A stretch of DNA of 64,000 nucleotides from Lunularia cruciata (GCA_948567375.1 OX419758.1:9677001-9741000); one strand, 5' to 3'; counted from the stretch's first letter, positions 1 to 12,800 are shown. Notes: generated by a model from the sequence alone, not told the origin. Numbers and translations: made by a program.

Positions 1-554
1 CCTATAACAACTTTACAATGGAATAATAAATCTAGTCTAAAGAAATATTTTCAGCTGATAACAAGATTTGCAAATGTGAAACAAAGACACATGAAAAATA
101 TCATGCACGATAACCAGGTTTTCTTAGACAAAAGAGGAACAAGGAAAAAAAGAACTTTAAAGAAAGAACCAAGGGGAGCTGTCAGACCAAAAAAACGAAA
201 GAAACTGACAGGAAATAACAATGAAAACGAAGAAAAAGGCAGAAACTTATAATAATATAAATGAGTGATTAAATAGATTAGGGTCGTCCGTAAAAACATG
301 AAAATCTGTACCTTTGAAACGTGGAACAGCATACTAACTTGAAAATATGATTTAAAATTACGCTTGCAAGGTCTAAGTCCACGGATGTTTAGGTCAGTAA
401 ACTTTCATGCTATGATTGTGATTAAGATAATCACTTGCAAATTATGGCTAACTGGAATGACTAATTACTCCAAATTTGAGACATGCTTAGTTTCAATTAT
501 GAGATTGCAAGATGCCTGAAAAGAGCAGTGATTTGCATCTGACTAGGCATAATC
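1..554. other. Intergenic, nothing recognised
   Basis: No reading frame here resembles a known protein, and the longest ones are hydrophobic low-complexity frames in AT-rich DNA. The right end leads into the upstream region of NDUFB7. Confidence 0.5.
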
Positions 555-657
555 CTCCGTCCGTCAACACAGTTGGGACGCTACCAGAGTAGCAGGAGCT
601 CCCGGCGAAAGACTCCATCCACCACCACTGTCCACTCCGTCCGTTAACAGAGTTGGG
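555..657. repeat. Imperfect direct repeat upstream of NDUFB7
   Basis: The 23-bp block at 555-577 (CTCCGTCCGTCAACACAGTT plus GGG) recurs at 635-657 with two changes, 80 bp further on. The two copies lie 143-245 bp upstream of the NDUFB7 start codon, so they could be 5'-UTR or promoter-proximal elements. A role is inferred from position only. Confidence 0.5.
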
Positions 658-799
658 GGCGTTCGTTAAACATCTCACGACTTTAGGAGTTTCTCCAGCG
701 ATCATTTTCATCGATGTAAGTGAGAACGATCCTGAGGGGACTGACTGATAGATCGAGATATTGAGAGTGCTTTACCAAGAGGTGGAGGAATCTGGAGAA

Positions 800-1054
800 A
801 TGGGAGGGGGAGAGATGGTTGCGACGCAGGAGGAGATGGTGAACGCCCGTATACCGATCGGGGCAAGGGATCATTGCGCGCATCTGCTGATCCCGCTCAA
901 CAAGTGCAGAGTCAAGACCTACTACTTGCCCTGGAAGTGTGAGGATCAACGCCACTCGTACGAGAAGTGCGAGTACGAACTCTTCCTCGTGCGGATGCAC
1001 AAGATGAAAGAGATCAGAGAAGGTCACTTGCGACCTCAACATGCGACTACGTAG
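800..1054 (+). CDS. NDUFB7: NADH dehydrogenase [ubiquinone] 1 beta subcomplex subunit 7 (complex I B18 subunit)
   Basis: This is an accessory subunit of mitochondrial respiratory complex I, located in the membrane arm on the intermembrane-space side. The sequence shows the family's twin CX9C CHCH motif: C-AHLLIPLNK-C followed by C-EDQRHSYEK-C, separated by the conserved YLPWK segment. In other members these cysteines form two disulfides. The open frame extends upstream to a TTG at 761, but the first ATG is at 800 (context GAAATGG, purine at -3 and G at +4), giving 84 residues starting MGGGEMVATQ. A second in-frame ATG is at 815. Plant homologues are about 100 residues, so the short C-terminus (ending HLRPQHATT) may be real or may hide an intron near 1021, where a GT follows codon IRE. 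No membrane segment or targeting peptide is visible, as expected for CHCH proteins imported by the Mia40 route. NRPD2 lies downstream in convergent orientation. Confidence 0.85.
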   Translation: MGGGEMVATQEEMVNARIPIGARDHCAHLLIPLNKCRVKTYYLPWKCEDQRHSYEKCEYELFLVRMHKMKEIREGHLRPQHATT

Positions 1055-3129
1055 AGCTGCACGCACTTGCTGGCTCTGCTTATTTACAGCGATTCGTTCA
1101 GGTATGTGTGGGAATTCAACCCTTCCATCTAGGGATTAGGGGTTGGACAGAAGGATGGATTCGTCTGGTACCTCCTTGTGAATCTTTGTTATGAATTAAA
1201 CTAAGAATTGTGGAAGCAATCAGATCTGGCCCCTCCCCTCATCCCGAGGTGTTGGATGTTTTGAACCTAGAAAAATTGGCTTCAAAGGAATCAACGGATG
1301 TGCATTTTACAGTTTTCATGTCGCGCAACTGCATTGCAGTCTGACGGAAGTATTCTCTCTGTCGATAGTCTTCATTCGAGTTGAACCTTTGTTCTGGACT
1401 GAAGATTGCAGGATGGCAACTCCACTCCGTAAAATGCATTTCTTAAGGAGAGCTGCAGGAGGTCTAAATTGAGCTGGGTCGGCCTATTTTGGACTCAGCA
1501 TGGTGTGAATTACGAGTCGACTCTGTGACTTGAATGAAGTGAGCGCCGGTTGTGGTCGCTTGTAGGCATCAAGCGTGACTTTGAGAGGAAGAGGGGAGCG
1601 AGGAACAAGAGCGAGTGTTGAATGAGTAATTCTTTCTGCAATAATCAGTGGGTTTTGTAATTGCACCACAGACCGAGATACTGTCCGTGTTTTAGACCGA
1701 AAAGGTCGAGTATGCTGCAAAATTCATCAGAAACAGTTTTGGTGTGCGACAACCTGATTTGTGCACCACTGTGCTTCTTTTCCTTCATCTATGTACAGTT
1801 CATGCACTTTTGTATTACTTGATTGTGTGAATGAAACCACTATGTCCGTTACATATGTGATGGAAATTTTCCCGGATTCGTCTGAATTTGAGAAAAAATA
1901 AAATTTTCCTCAATGGAGTGAGGCAATTTGATCAGTAGTACTGCCTAGTCTTGGGCCCTGAATGTTCCGTTTGAGATCTTTGAGAAAGACCTCTTAAGTA
2001 CAAGAGAAATAGAAAGAGGGGTTTATCAGTGTCAGCACTCGAAACTAAGCGTCAGCATCAAAGGTCGAGCAAAGACAGACTACCGGATTGTTTGAACTAT
2101 GCAAGACTGAGGCAGCACAAAGTGTGGAGAGGCTGAAAGTTGTATTGAATGAATGCGCCAATTGCAGGTATCAATTGGCATACTTTCTGGTGTGGTTCTT
2201 TCCAAATCTAGCTCTGGAACAAGATGTCCAGATTTGTCAAAATTGCATGGGCAGGAGGAATCTTTTTCGTCTCTAGTGGTCACATGTTTCCTCTACAAGA
2301 AGTTCCGCAGTTCAATGGATTTGCAAATCATATTTACTTGGCACGTTCTCGAGTTGGCAGCTTCCGTAATTCCTGAGGGAAAAGAATTCCAGACTATAAG
2401 GAACTTTACAGAAAGTTGGATGGTCAGGATCTCCCGTAGCATTACATGTGTTATCTTTTCTTAACTTTTTCGGATAAACAGCAAATGTGACAGGACAGAG
2501 ATCCTGGGAAAGAGCTGGGGGCTTCTTCTCCGACGGTCTATTTTCCGACGTTACCAGGGCTACCGCATTGTGAACCCAGATGAAATATGGGTAGTCTCGC
2601 ACTTTGACAGATCTGTTTCACAAATCTTCTTGGTTGGAAGGTCTGGCCGTTTGGAGCTGTAGTTTACAGTTGACGGTTTGAGTTACTCCTTCCCTAGCAA
2701 TTCGTTGGCTTCCGAGTGGCGTGCTATATGATTCCGTTGACTCTGTACACTGACCTTAAGTCACCAACACGGCAAGATCAATGGTAATTCTTCCCCTTTG
2801 CTCGGCGGTGTAGAGAGGTGGCCCGTATGCAAGCGACTTAGTACTGATAGCCGAAATGGGATCGACATGTAATTTTCATGGAGTTGACACTAGTCGAAAT
2901 ATGCCAAGGGTTATTTCCCTGTCGATTAAAGGTTAGTTCCGCTATACACCCCAGTGCATGACAATCCGTCTTGGGGAATGGACCTCAAAAAGTTGCGGCC
3001 AACAAGGGAACTGAGCAAGAGAGGAATCTAGGCATCCCGTGGAGAACTGGTCTCCAACGCAATACTCGTAGAAAGGCTATTTACACATCCCCTCACTACT
3101 CAGATCCACTAAAACTAGTCAGGCTTCTT
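1055..3129. other. Convergent intergenic region between NDUFB7 and NRPD2
   Basis: About 2 kb between the stop codons of two convergent genes. It should hold both 3' UTRs. Several open frames of 60-100 codons occur, but none resembles a known family and none shows coherent splice structure. No transposon remnant was recognised. Confidence 0.5.
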
Positions 3130-6100
3130 CTACATAACCTCTGTGTCAAGCCCAACAGAAATCCCCATGCTCTGAAGCTCTTGTATGAGCAGTTTGCAGG
3201 CATACGGAATCTCAACTTTCACAATCTCCTCGACCTTCGTCTCCGTCTTGTCCGTCTTCTTGCCCTTGACCACCTTCTTGTTCTTTTCCTTGCAGAATCG
3301 ACAAGTGGGTATCCTGTCGATGCCCATGTGTGCCATCTGCTTGCAACTCCTGCAGATATGAATCTCATGATAGTCACTCAAATGGAAGGTTCTCTCCTGT
3401 AGAGTGGCAGCAGCACCATGTGCTATCAAGCAATCTCTTTCCATCTCGCCAAATTTCACACCACCATGTCTTTTCCGATCGGAAACAGGTTGTCGAGTGA
3501 GGGGATGCACATGTCCGCGGCTTCGGTACTTGATCTTGTCCTCCACCATATGTGTAAGCCTTTGATAGAAGGTGGAGCCTATGAAAATCTTGGCCACCAT
3601 GGCTTTGCCTGTGTAGCCATTGTACATTGTTTCCATTCCCCATCCATTGTAGCCACTCCTGAGCATGTGTAACAGCACAACTTTTCAGAACAACTTTCGA
3701 CTGGTTTGCCAATAAATGTCGATGTCATTGGTAAAAATACGCTGAGTTTGATGACTGTATTTCCTCGTTCGTAGATCACTCGAGTTAGTGGACTATTAGT
3801 TCGTTGAGTTTAACTAAGTAGCGCTGGATAAATACCAAATTAATCAACTTCAAAATTCTGTCGCGCATTCGTACACGTCCAATGACGAGATCAGCCAAAC
3901 TTCAAGCAAGAAATCAGACATGAGTTGCAAGAAAAAAGAGCGTCATGGTGCAACGTACTCGTGTAGTGCTTCTGTGATCGATTCGACAGTGGATGCAGGA
4001 TTGAAAGGTGTTGCGAAAAGCTGTTCTCCTCGCTTTGCGATTGCCTTTCCGAGTGCACTCTCACACATCTGTCCCAGAGTCTGTCGACTGGGGAAGGCGT
4101 GTGGATTGATGATTATGTCGGGTACAATCCCCTCATTGGTGAAGGGCAGGTCTTCTTGAGTGAAAACCATGCCAACAATACCTTTCTGCCCGTGCATACT
4201 TGAAAACTTATCACCCACTTGGGGTATCCTTGTCTCTCTTAACTTCACTTTGGCAATCTTCTTTCCCTCTTCATCTTGGACAAGAATTACCTGCTCAACT
4301 CTTCCTTTCTCATGTGCCTTCAATCTCGTACTTGTATCTACTAGGCGAGCACTGTCAGCACTTTGGGTGTTCTTTTGAGAATGAGTTACAATCTTCCCCA
4401 CTATCACATCGTTCATTCCCAAGTTGCACCCGATGTAGGGAAGTCCGTCGTCCTCCAGAATCTGATCTGACCTCATAGCCCTAGGACCACCGCTGTCGTC
4501 TGCAGCACTTGGTTTGCCAAAAGTCTCGTGATCAGATCGTTCCTCAGATTTGAAAGTCCGGTAGTGCTGTGTTCTAAACATTCCTCTGTCGAGTGCAGAC
4601 TGATCCATGATTATGGAATCTTCCTGATTGTAACCAGTATAGCAGGCTATTGCCACTATGGCGTTTTGACCGCTGAAAATCTCGTCCTTCTGGAGGCAGT
4701 TGACTATGTTTGTCTTCACAAGTTGTACCTGCAATTTGGTGAAGGTAGTAAATTTTCAGTCCAAGATCAACGAAATCAAGATTTTGAATATCGAAAGCTA
4801 TGTGTATCTACTTAAGCAAGAGTTGGTATAAGTATCAACTATCTAAAGTGTGGTGACCCCAATGTGAGTCAGAACCAGAACTTGATCAATAGGACAGGAA
4901 ATAAAAGATCAGGACTGATAATATACCCAAGAGAGACAAGGAGTGGGGGCGGAGGAGTTGAAGGAAAAGTGTAGCTACAACGAAGGTTAAACAAAAATAT
5001 GCACCAATGACAGAAGAGACCCAAAAGAGAGTGAAGGTGTGGGGAGAGAATTGTCTGAACAAGGAAGGGATTATTTCCGTACATGAGACAGACTACAATA
5101 CCAATAGCAGCTACATGCATGCGGGCAAAGTGAGTAGCATCCGGCAATCTGATTAAACAACACAGGGCTAAAGCATAATGTGAATCAGATGGTTGAAAAC
5201 ATGAGAATTGTCAATGAAGGAATCGAAGCACAAACCTGAGGGTAAAAGAGGTGTTGTCCTGAAGTATCTGCTCGACAAGCAAGGTTGGTCACATATACTC
5301 CAATCGCTTGCTTCGAATGCTTGTGCGCCTGGAACAAATTTCTGGAACTCTGGTTGCGATGGGGAAACGGTATTACTGAAGCACTAAGACCGAGAATGAG
5401 TGAAGGATGAATTTCAGCGTGAGAAAATTCCACAGTTTTCCTCGATTGCAAACCGTTGGCCTTCTCCAAGTCCGCTCCGTGTAGCGCGATCAGTGCTTTT
5501 TCTTCTTCCTCAACGCCTAATAACTCTATAACATGCTTCTGTAAGAACCAGGTAAAACGTTCATGTGGCAGTCCTCTCTTTTCGGAGATGTATTGTGTTA
5601 CCGAGTCTTGATTGAGATTCATTTTATTGTGTCTGACAACCAACAGAGGCCTCAACACTCGCCCACTATCGGTGCTAACTTGGATCTCGAATTTTGGTCT
5701 GATGATGACTACTTCCATCTGCACAAATGGAAACAACTCCACCAAACAAGGATTGAGCTTGATCACTACAAACCAAGCATATTATTTAAGAATTCAGACA
5801 ACGGTTTCCTAAGAAGGAAGTGCTTCGACATTCAAAACCTTGAAGAATTAATAACCCTAGGTGGTTTCCAGCTCAGAGTAATCGGCTTTCATCATTACTA
5901 TCGCTCTAAAAGAAACTCTAACCAGAATGCCGTGGAACATGATCGAACGAAAGGCACAAAACAAAAATGCGAACCTGATAGAGTTCTGCTGTTGGGGGCC
6001 TCTTCCGAAGAGCTCGAAGTCCTTTGATTATTGGCTCAAAGTGAGTGTGCTTTACGACGCCTAACCACCTTCCGTTGACGAACACTTTCATGACCATCCC

Positions 6101-9100
6101 CAATGTGTCTGAAGTAACTGACTCAAGTGGAATCATTCCATTGCTCTCCAAGAAGTCGATGACAGGGGCTTCTGTACCAGCAGAGCTTACGATTCCTGTA
6201 AGGGCCATGTTTTTTACCAGTCCGCATGCCTCTCCATCAGGCGTGTCGATAGGGCAAACTCTGCCCCATTGAGAGAAGGTCCTGCATTCCAAACCAGGTA
6301 AAGGGGCAACTCCTGAGAAAATATCACTTGCATAACTGCCCCTCTACTACGTCCAACGCCGAAGGTCACTGTGGTACGGTAATATTTGACAAAACAACCC
6401 CGGAATCACTTTCTCCATAATCTTTTGCAGTGAGAATATCATTCCTCTCTCCTTTCCATAAAAGAGAATTGTATGATGGCTCTAAGTAGTTCTTGAGTAA
6501 GTTTCCAAACTCCCTTCTCTTCCTAGCCGTAGCTATGAGACACGAGTGATACAAAGTAGCATTTCAAGATACTCTGAAACTTTGAAACTTCCTAATCGTG
6601 GGTTTGAGATACTAGTACTAGAAAGTACCACGTACATTGAAGCTAAACTTCAAAACCTACACTTATCTTCAATCGAAAAATTGAGTATCAACACTCCTAA
6701 CTCATAACATCTTGTGGTAATTTGAGCAAGAAAAAAAGAATACGAACAAGCGCTTGGTCGGCCTAGGTGAGTTGCTTTAAACCCAGGTGGAGCAGAGTGG
6801 TCTCAGAATATAGGACCCTCGCATTTCTATTCCTTCATTGTGAGTTTGAAGAGCATAACTAAAAGCTCAATAACAGGAAGGTCGCATGTTACTTACGGGT
6901 GGCGTGCATCTTCACCCACTTTGACAGTGGGTGGGACATATTGTCGCAACTCTCGGAGCTGGCACAAGGTAGATATGGGATTACTTCTTTTCAGATCAAA
7001 CACAATCCCAGAGTTCTTCATCAAGTCATGCCCCATCCAGTTTCCACTGGAAAAGGAATTTCTAAATCCTCTAGTTATCACTTTATCTTCCACGTACTTG
7101 TCGATGGAAGATAACTCCTGATTCTTGCTCAGGTGCTTTTGTAGCCTTTTTCTCATAGTATTCTGTACATGTCCCATCAGTTTTCGGAACTGATGAGAAA
7201 TGACTTCACCAGCAAACTCAAGCCGCTTGTTCTTGAAGTCATCTCTGTCCGTTGGCTGGTGGCGTCCTAAGTACCCAAGGCAAATATTCCTTGCCATGTA
7301 GCTTAAAAAAAGAGCTTTGCTTCGATCATCTTCGATGTGCGGCAGCAACCTGGACTTGACTATCTCTTTGCCATGTTTCATTCTGTCCTCCGGTTCAGGC
7401 TTTTTCATGCTTTTGCTTCCTATATAGTACATAGCAATGTCTACCTCGCGCTTCGAGATCTGAAAACTGTTTTGATCCCACTCATTATAGGCCTTGGCAA
7501 GGTGAGTGTCTGCATCTTGCAGAGAGGGTGCGACAACTTGAATCATTTCCTTATCGAGGGGAACTCTCCTCTCTGCATCATTCGGCTTAGAATGGGTGAT
7601 TTCATAGCAGACCATCTCAATGATTTCTCGATCAGATCTAATTCCAAGCGCGCAAAAGATGATACCCATAGGGATCGCTTCAACCCCCGGAAGAGTCACG
7701 GTGAACAAGGGCCAGAAACTAGTTTGAAGAGCATTGGTCTTCTTGGTGGGAGGAGTCAGTTTCACCAGTATCCTCTGATAATTGTAATTCGAAAACCCCT
7801 TGCGCCTTGCAGTATAGTTTGCTATCCAGGTCCCTTTCACGCAGGACAACCAAACTCTTTGCCCACTCCGCTCTTCTTGGGCCACAATCACCTGTACGAG
7901 GATAGCCCACCTAATCAGTCATCGACTGCAAAAGTAAAACCAGGTTCCATGCAAGAGACCGGAGCTCGAGTTTAAAACCTACCAAGCCAGGACTGGAACA
8001 GGGCTAGATTTCAAGGTGATATACTACCTTCTCTGAGCCTTTAATGATGAAGTAACCCCCTGGATCAAGGGGGCAATCACCATGCTGTTTGGGCATCTCC
8101 TCAGAGCCTTTGAGTTCATCCAAATGGCACAAGCTAGATCTCACCATCACAGGAATCTTTCCCAGCAAAACCCTCTCATTGATGACTTGAACTCCGGGTA
8201 TGTCGGACATTTGAGTTGAGGAAGATGCTTTGTCTTTCCTGTGGTATTCCGTACGAGGGTGGTGGATCTGTCATCGAGTCAAAAGAGAGTAAGATAAGAT
8301 CCAAATTACAGCGTTGTGCAGACGAACTTTAGCGAATTTCACTGGCTGCTTGGTCCAGAAGGTAATATAAAATCAACTATTATCTCGCGAGGATGATGCG
8401 TGTAAAATCAAAACATTCAGAAATGAAAAAGAAAGGAATGAGACACAACCTCCAGAGTAACTCTAACAAATATTGGCGAAGAATAAGTTATTCCTCGAAG
8501 TCGCGCCTCCACTGGCAGCAGCTTATAATTAATTTTCCGCTTCCCTGTCACTTTGGGATCCGGATCCTTCTTCGAGTGATTCCTGTCGTCAAGTTTCTCA
8601 CCGGTATCGACTAGGTCAAGTTTATCCTCGTCGTCCTCGTTTAAGTCCAATTTAGGTCTCTTGCTTCGTCTTGCTTGCTGGCCTACCTCAGGACTGTCAG
8701 GGTCTTCATCTCCATGCCTCGCTTTGGAAGTCTTCTCCTGGCCCCGACCATTTGCTAGTTCATCTTCGTTCATCGCATCAGATATTTTCGGCATGATGTC
8801 ATCCAAACTCTCTGCAGCATTTTCAGGAGTACTGTCCAGTTCGTAATCGATATGTAATGATTGGTCGAGCACCGGTATGCCTGGAGCTTCAGAACTCACT
8901 GAAACAGTTTCTCCAGCTCCAGGCTGATCAGCAAACAGGACCTCATTCGGCTTTTTTGTTTTATCCCAACTACTGGACGATTTGCCTGCTTTTCCTCCAT
9001 TAGCAAATGCAGTCTTCCGCTCCCCTGCTCCTGGCTGATCAGCAAACAAGACCTCGTCTGGCTTTATGCTGTTCTCCCACTGGCTACCAGATCTTCCGGC

Positions 9101-9811
9101 CTTGCTTTTCCCCTTCCCTTTTCCAACAACTGTCTCGTCAATTGAACCGACTCCTCCCTTGCTTGTACTGGCTCCACCCCATTTCGAAGGACCTGGTTCA
9201 GTTTCATTCTCAGTGTTCACAAACCAGCTCTCCTTGCCCCCACTCTTTCCTATTTTCCCATTGGCAAGAAAATCGTCAGCAGAGGGACTTGCTGGTTTAG
9301 CTTGATCAGTTTTGTCGGAGATGATCTCTCTGTCTTCATGCTCGACTTCTGGCTTCATGTTAAACTCCGGATCGCTGAAACGTATCACGATCTTCCTGAT
9401 ACCCCCCTCGACTCCATATCCCGTCTCCGGCAGTACCTCAAACGGTTCAGCTTCGTCAAACATTTTCTGAATGCCCTTCTCCACGAAATTGTTGAAGGAA
9501 TTAATGTGATCCGCCACCAGGGACCTGGAGTCAAAAAACGATTTTGCAACGTACCAACGTTTTTCATCCTCTGCTTCATGCCTCTTGATAATGTCCGCTT
9601 TCTCTTGGTCTGTTAACTCAACAACTTTCCTATTGGATCTGCTTTGTGAGACTCGCTCACAAGGTCGTAGTGAAGGGGCTTGCTGCTCCCCGCTTGAGCT
9701 TGGAGTTTCTCGAGATAGGAGACCGTTCCTGTCTAAGCCATTTGCTCGGCCATGGGCCCCTGGAGATGGGTCCATCTCCAGCTCCATCCAAAGCGGATCG
9801 TCGAGGTCCAT
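3130..9811 (-). CDS. NRPD2: Second-largest subunit of RNA polymerases IV and V (NRPD2/NRPE2), seven exons
   Basis: Catalytic second subunit shared by Pol IV and Pol V, the plant polymerases of RNA-directed DNA methylation. Exons, read on the minus strand: 9811-8450, 8267-8028, 7891-6897, 6281-5975, 5718-5236, 4728-3959 and 3658-3130. All introns are GT-AG, all phases join, and the total is 4686 bp (1561 residues plus stop). Visible landmarks are ARLRGITYS (protrusion), VGEDARHP joined to TFSQWGRVCPIDTPDGEACG, GYNQEDS with the Mg-binding acidic pair, KFSSMHGQKG, KFGEMERDCLIAHGA, and a terminal zinc site CRSC...CRFC followed by SMGISVGLDTEVM. The STPDGE-type motif and the end of the protein fit NRPD2 rather than Pol II RPB2 (ETPEGQ). 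The Arabidopsis protein is about 1170 residues; the excess is mainly an N-terminal insertion, described separately. The start is the first in-frame ATG of exon 1. I see no frameshift or stop. Confidence 0.92.
8537..9361 (-). other. Disordered insertion in NRPD2 exon 1 with repeats and spaced tryptophans
   Basis: Residues about 151-425 of the predicted protein separate the N-terminal helix region (residues 66-150, ending KIVIRFSDPEFNMKP) from the protrusion motif LPVEARLRGITYS. In other second subunits these lie close together. The segment is rich in G, S, K, D and E. It carries a 12-residue repeat EVLFADQPGAGE at 253-264 and 290-301, four tryptophans in low-complexity context (W196, W211 in KWGG, W245, W282), and a basic RRSKRPK stretch at 381-387 that could be a nuclear localisation signal. 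The frame is open throughout. It could in part be an unspliced intron, but its protein-like composition and in-frame repeat argue for coding. Confidence 0.65.
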
Positions 9812-12800
9812 CGTCTCCTTAGAAGCAAACCCACGTCACAATTCCAAATCCCTCGACAAGAAGCTTATGTTGCAGGAAAGTGGTGCTCCTGCTCCACAAT
9901 TCAGCAACAGTTCAAATCCAGGTTTCCGGAACTTCGACTGCTCTTCTTCCACCAAGCTTACGGAACAGTGAGCAGAGCTCCGCAGGTCCTTGATCCAGTG
10001 TCTCAGTCCTCCGATTTCCTGCCATTAATGAATAAGGGCACCATGTGAGACCGCTACCAAATGTCAGCTTATGTTATGGAGGAGCCACGAACGAAACAGA
10101 GCTAACTGCGAGACCAGCGAATTTGAGAACCACTGTGCACTGATAGTTCTATCAACCGCAGGCAGATCCTAAAACCCTAGAGCTTCTAATTGTCAGTGAT
10201 TATGGACCTACTCGTTGGACGAAAGAAGAATTTCAGTACAGAATCGCCGGAACGAGGAGTCAGAGGGGGACGAATAGCATAGGTGTTCCAGCTTCTCTCA
10301 GCTTCTCCGGTAGCTAAGAAATTGTAGTCATAGCTCACAAGTGACTTAGACCCAACCTCCAAATTCGTGGATGGACCTTGCCAGCTCCACGCATGAACAT
10401 GGTAAACTCTTCTCCACATTACCCATAGGTCTGGAGAAGTCGAAATCCTCGAGACAGGACATGGCCTTAGCTACAGTGTCCGTTTCTCTACAGTTACAGC
10501 AAGTGCGCTGAGTTCAAGAATGGTCCCTGCAGCTTTTGTGAATAAAACAAGAAAAAACCTTACAGACAACACTAGAAGTGAAGGGATACAAAGGTAATAC
10601 TAATGTCCGAAACTGACAAGACTTCTCAACGCCAAATAGCCATTAAAAATTCCTTGACTGCAGAGAGAGCAAGAACTTCATACTAGCACAGTAGGCTTGA
10701 ATTTCCGAAAGATTCGTGACTACTGGTCTGTTCCACCGCCCAATCACTTTGGAACATGTCCTCCCACAAACCCATTGAGAGATTGAAGTTCTGGACCCAT
10801 ACCAATGGACATATACCTGATTTGCTCCTGTCCGATACCCCGGATTTCATCCAGGTCCACATCAGGATCAGAGCAGCTATTTTTATTAGTTACCAAAGCT
10901 AGAAATCATAGTGCAGACAGATTCTCCCCAACATATAGGCCTGTAAGAATGCACCTGACAAGAAAGGACAGAAACAGTGACCACGAACAAGGGGGCCGCC
11001 AAACTTGATTTCTCTATTCAATATTGTGACGAATTAAAGAGACAAAATAAAGACGAACGAACACGTGCGGAGAATACAGGCATTTAGTCCCAATTCACTC
11101 GTATGAAATTGCAACGTTTCGAAGCTAAAGAAAGGCGTTACAAGGACAAACGAGGGATAGCGAAGAGTCTATTCCCAAGATTCCTCTAAATTATGAAGAA
11201 TATCTTTGAAAAGAAGTAGAATCTTAAGTAAAAGCACTCTGCGCTCCTAAGTGCCGCTACAGGTGAGGAGAAAGCATTGGTGAAAAAGTAACACTGACGA
11301 AAGAGGAAAAAACCGATTCCAAAGACTGATTTCTGATTGGCTTGGGACATATTTCGGACTCTCTGACTTAGAAGATACCAAATAAGAATGCGTTGGGTTT
11401 CTCATCGAGAAGGAAGATGATACGAGGAAACATAGTGTACAATGGTTCTGACCATGGGGAGCTCCCGAGATGCCTTAACATTTGTTAATCAGTCTGGAGG
11501 GCAAGGGACACCGTTCTTCTTACAGAAACGACCAAGCAGATGTCTCTATGTTTTGTAGGCATGGATGGGTCCTGCACTACATTCAGTGGGAGACCAAAAG
11601 AGAGAGCCGGTCATAGACTACACTCTCTGGAGAACCGTATGAGATACCATGTATGTCCACAATCAAATACACATTTGGGGACATTAAGACAGGTTTGTTG
11701 CCAAACACACGAGAAAGACTTACGAATCACATGAACTTGCTTCATTGCCGAGGATTCCAAGCCCAGTTCCAATCAGAGATTTGAGCATCTCGATGCCCAA
11801 ATACAGTGATACTATACCATACCATGCGTCTAAGATTAAGCGGCCTATCACCACTGCGGTGGTGAACGGGGTCATGGTGAAACTTGGGGAACACCATACA
11901 AACGAAAGCTAGGCAATACTCAAAATCTCGAAAACCGGAGTAGACGGCAGCCATTGTTTCATTGAGCGGTCACAAAGACTACACAGGTCATGATCACAGA
12001 GTATTTGTGACTGACACGGTTCAGATACCTGGTCCTAATGCGTTAAGTTGCAGATCGAGAGAACAAACTGGAGTGAAAATGAGATGCTGGCGAGGGATCG
12101 TGGGTCGTGGAAAACTCCACAGAAGAGAAACCAAGGCATCACTCAAGAAGTCTTTAATGGGAGCCATAGTTCCCAATGCCAAGGTGAGCGCCATAGAGGA
12201 TACCGGAGGGGCTGTAAAGAAATTCTGAAGCGGAATAAGAGGAAACTTAAAACATCATCTACCACACCCAAAGGATAAACTGATCGAAAATTGGGCGATT
12301 AGTGCCAGCTCCGCACAGCCTGAGGAGTCACCAGGCCAAATTTCTCAAACAACATTCCGTTGAGGGCAAAATCATGAACTGATCGGAAATGGTGCGGAAT
12401 TAACTCTCGCACATAAATTGGAAGAAATGAGTGAAGGGTACGAAAGACTGACATCTCAAGTTGAACGAGCGATATCATTGTACCTTGTAGAGAACTGTGT
12501 ACACTCTTCATTGCTGTCAAACACCAGGATGCGGGGACTCGTCATTCGTACCAGTCGACTCCGAACACAATTGAATCAATAACTAGGCGTAAGTTCCATC
12601 CATGTTCTAGATTCAGTATGTCTTGCTAAAGACATTATACTCCCATGGAACTTCCGGGATAATATTCACCACCTCTGTTTGACACTCTCCACGCAACCCA
12701 GAGAGCGGGGCCTGCTCGGTACATGTCGATTCTGTAACTCCACAAAACTAACACAGGGTGTGATGCTGTCCCATTTCAAGTACGTTTGCAACTCCATCAT

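Noticed and set aside
761-799. NDUFB7 start at 761
   Set aside because: The codon at 761 is TTG. The first in-frame ATG is at 800, in good context.
683-1066. 127-codon open frame on the minus strand opposite NDUFB7
   Set aside because: It is the antisense shadow of the NDUFB7 coding frame and resembles nothing.
3130-9811. Pol II RPB2 instead of NRPD2
   Set aside because: TPDGEACG, the SMGISVGLDTEVM end and the zinc region agree with the Pol IV/V subunit; Pol II has ETPEGQACG and a different C-terminus.
9890-9920. TTCAAATCC as a tRNA B box
   Set aside because: No A box at suitable distance and no cloverleaf could be drawn.
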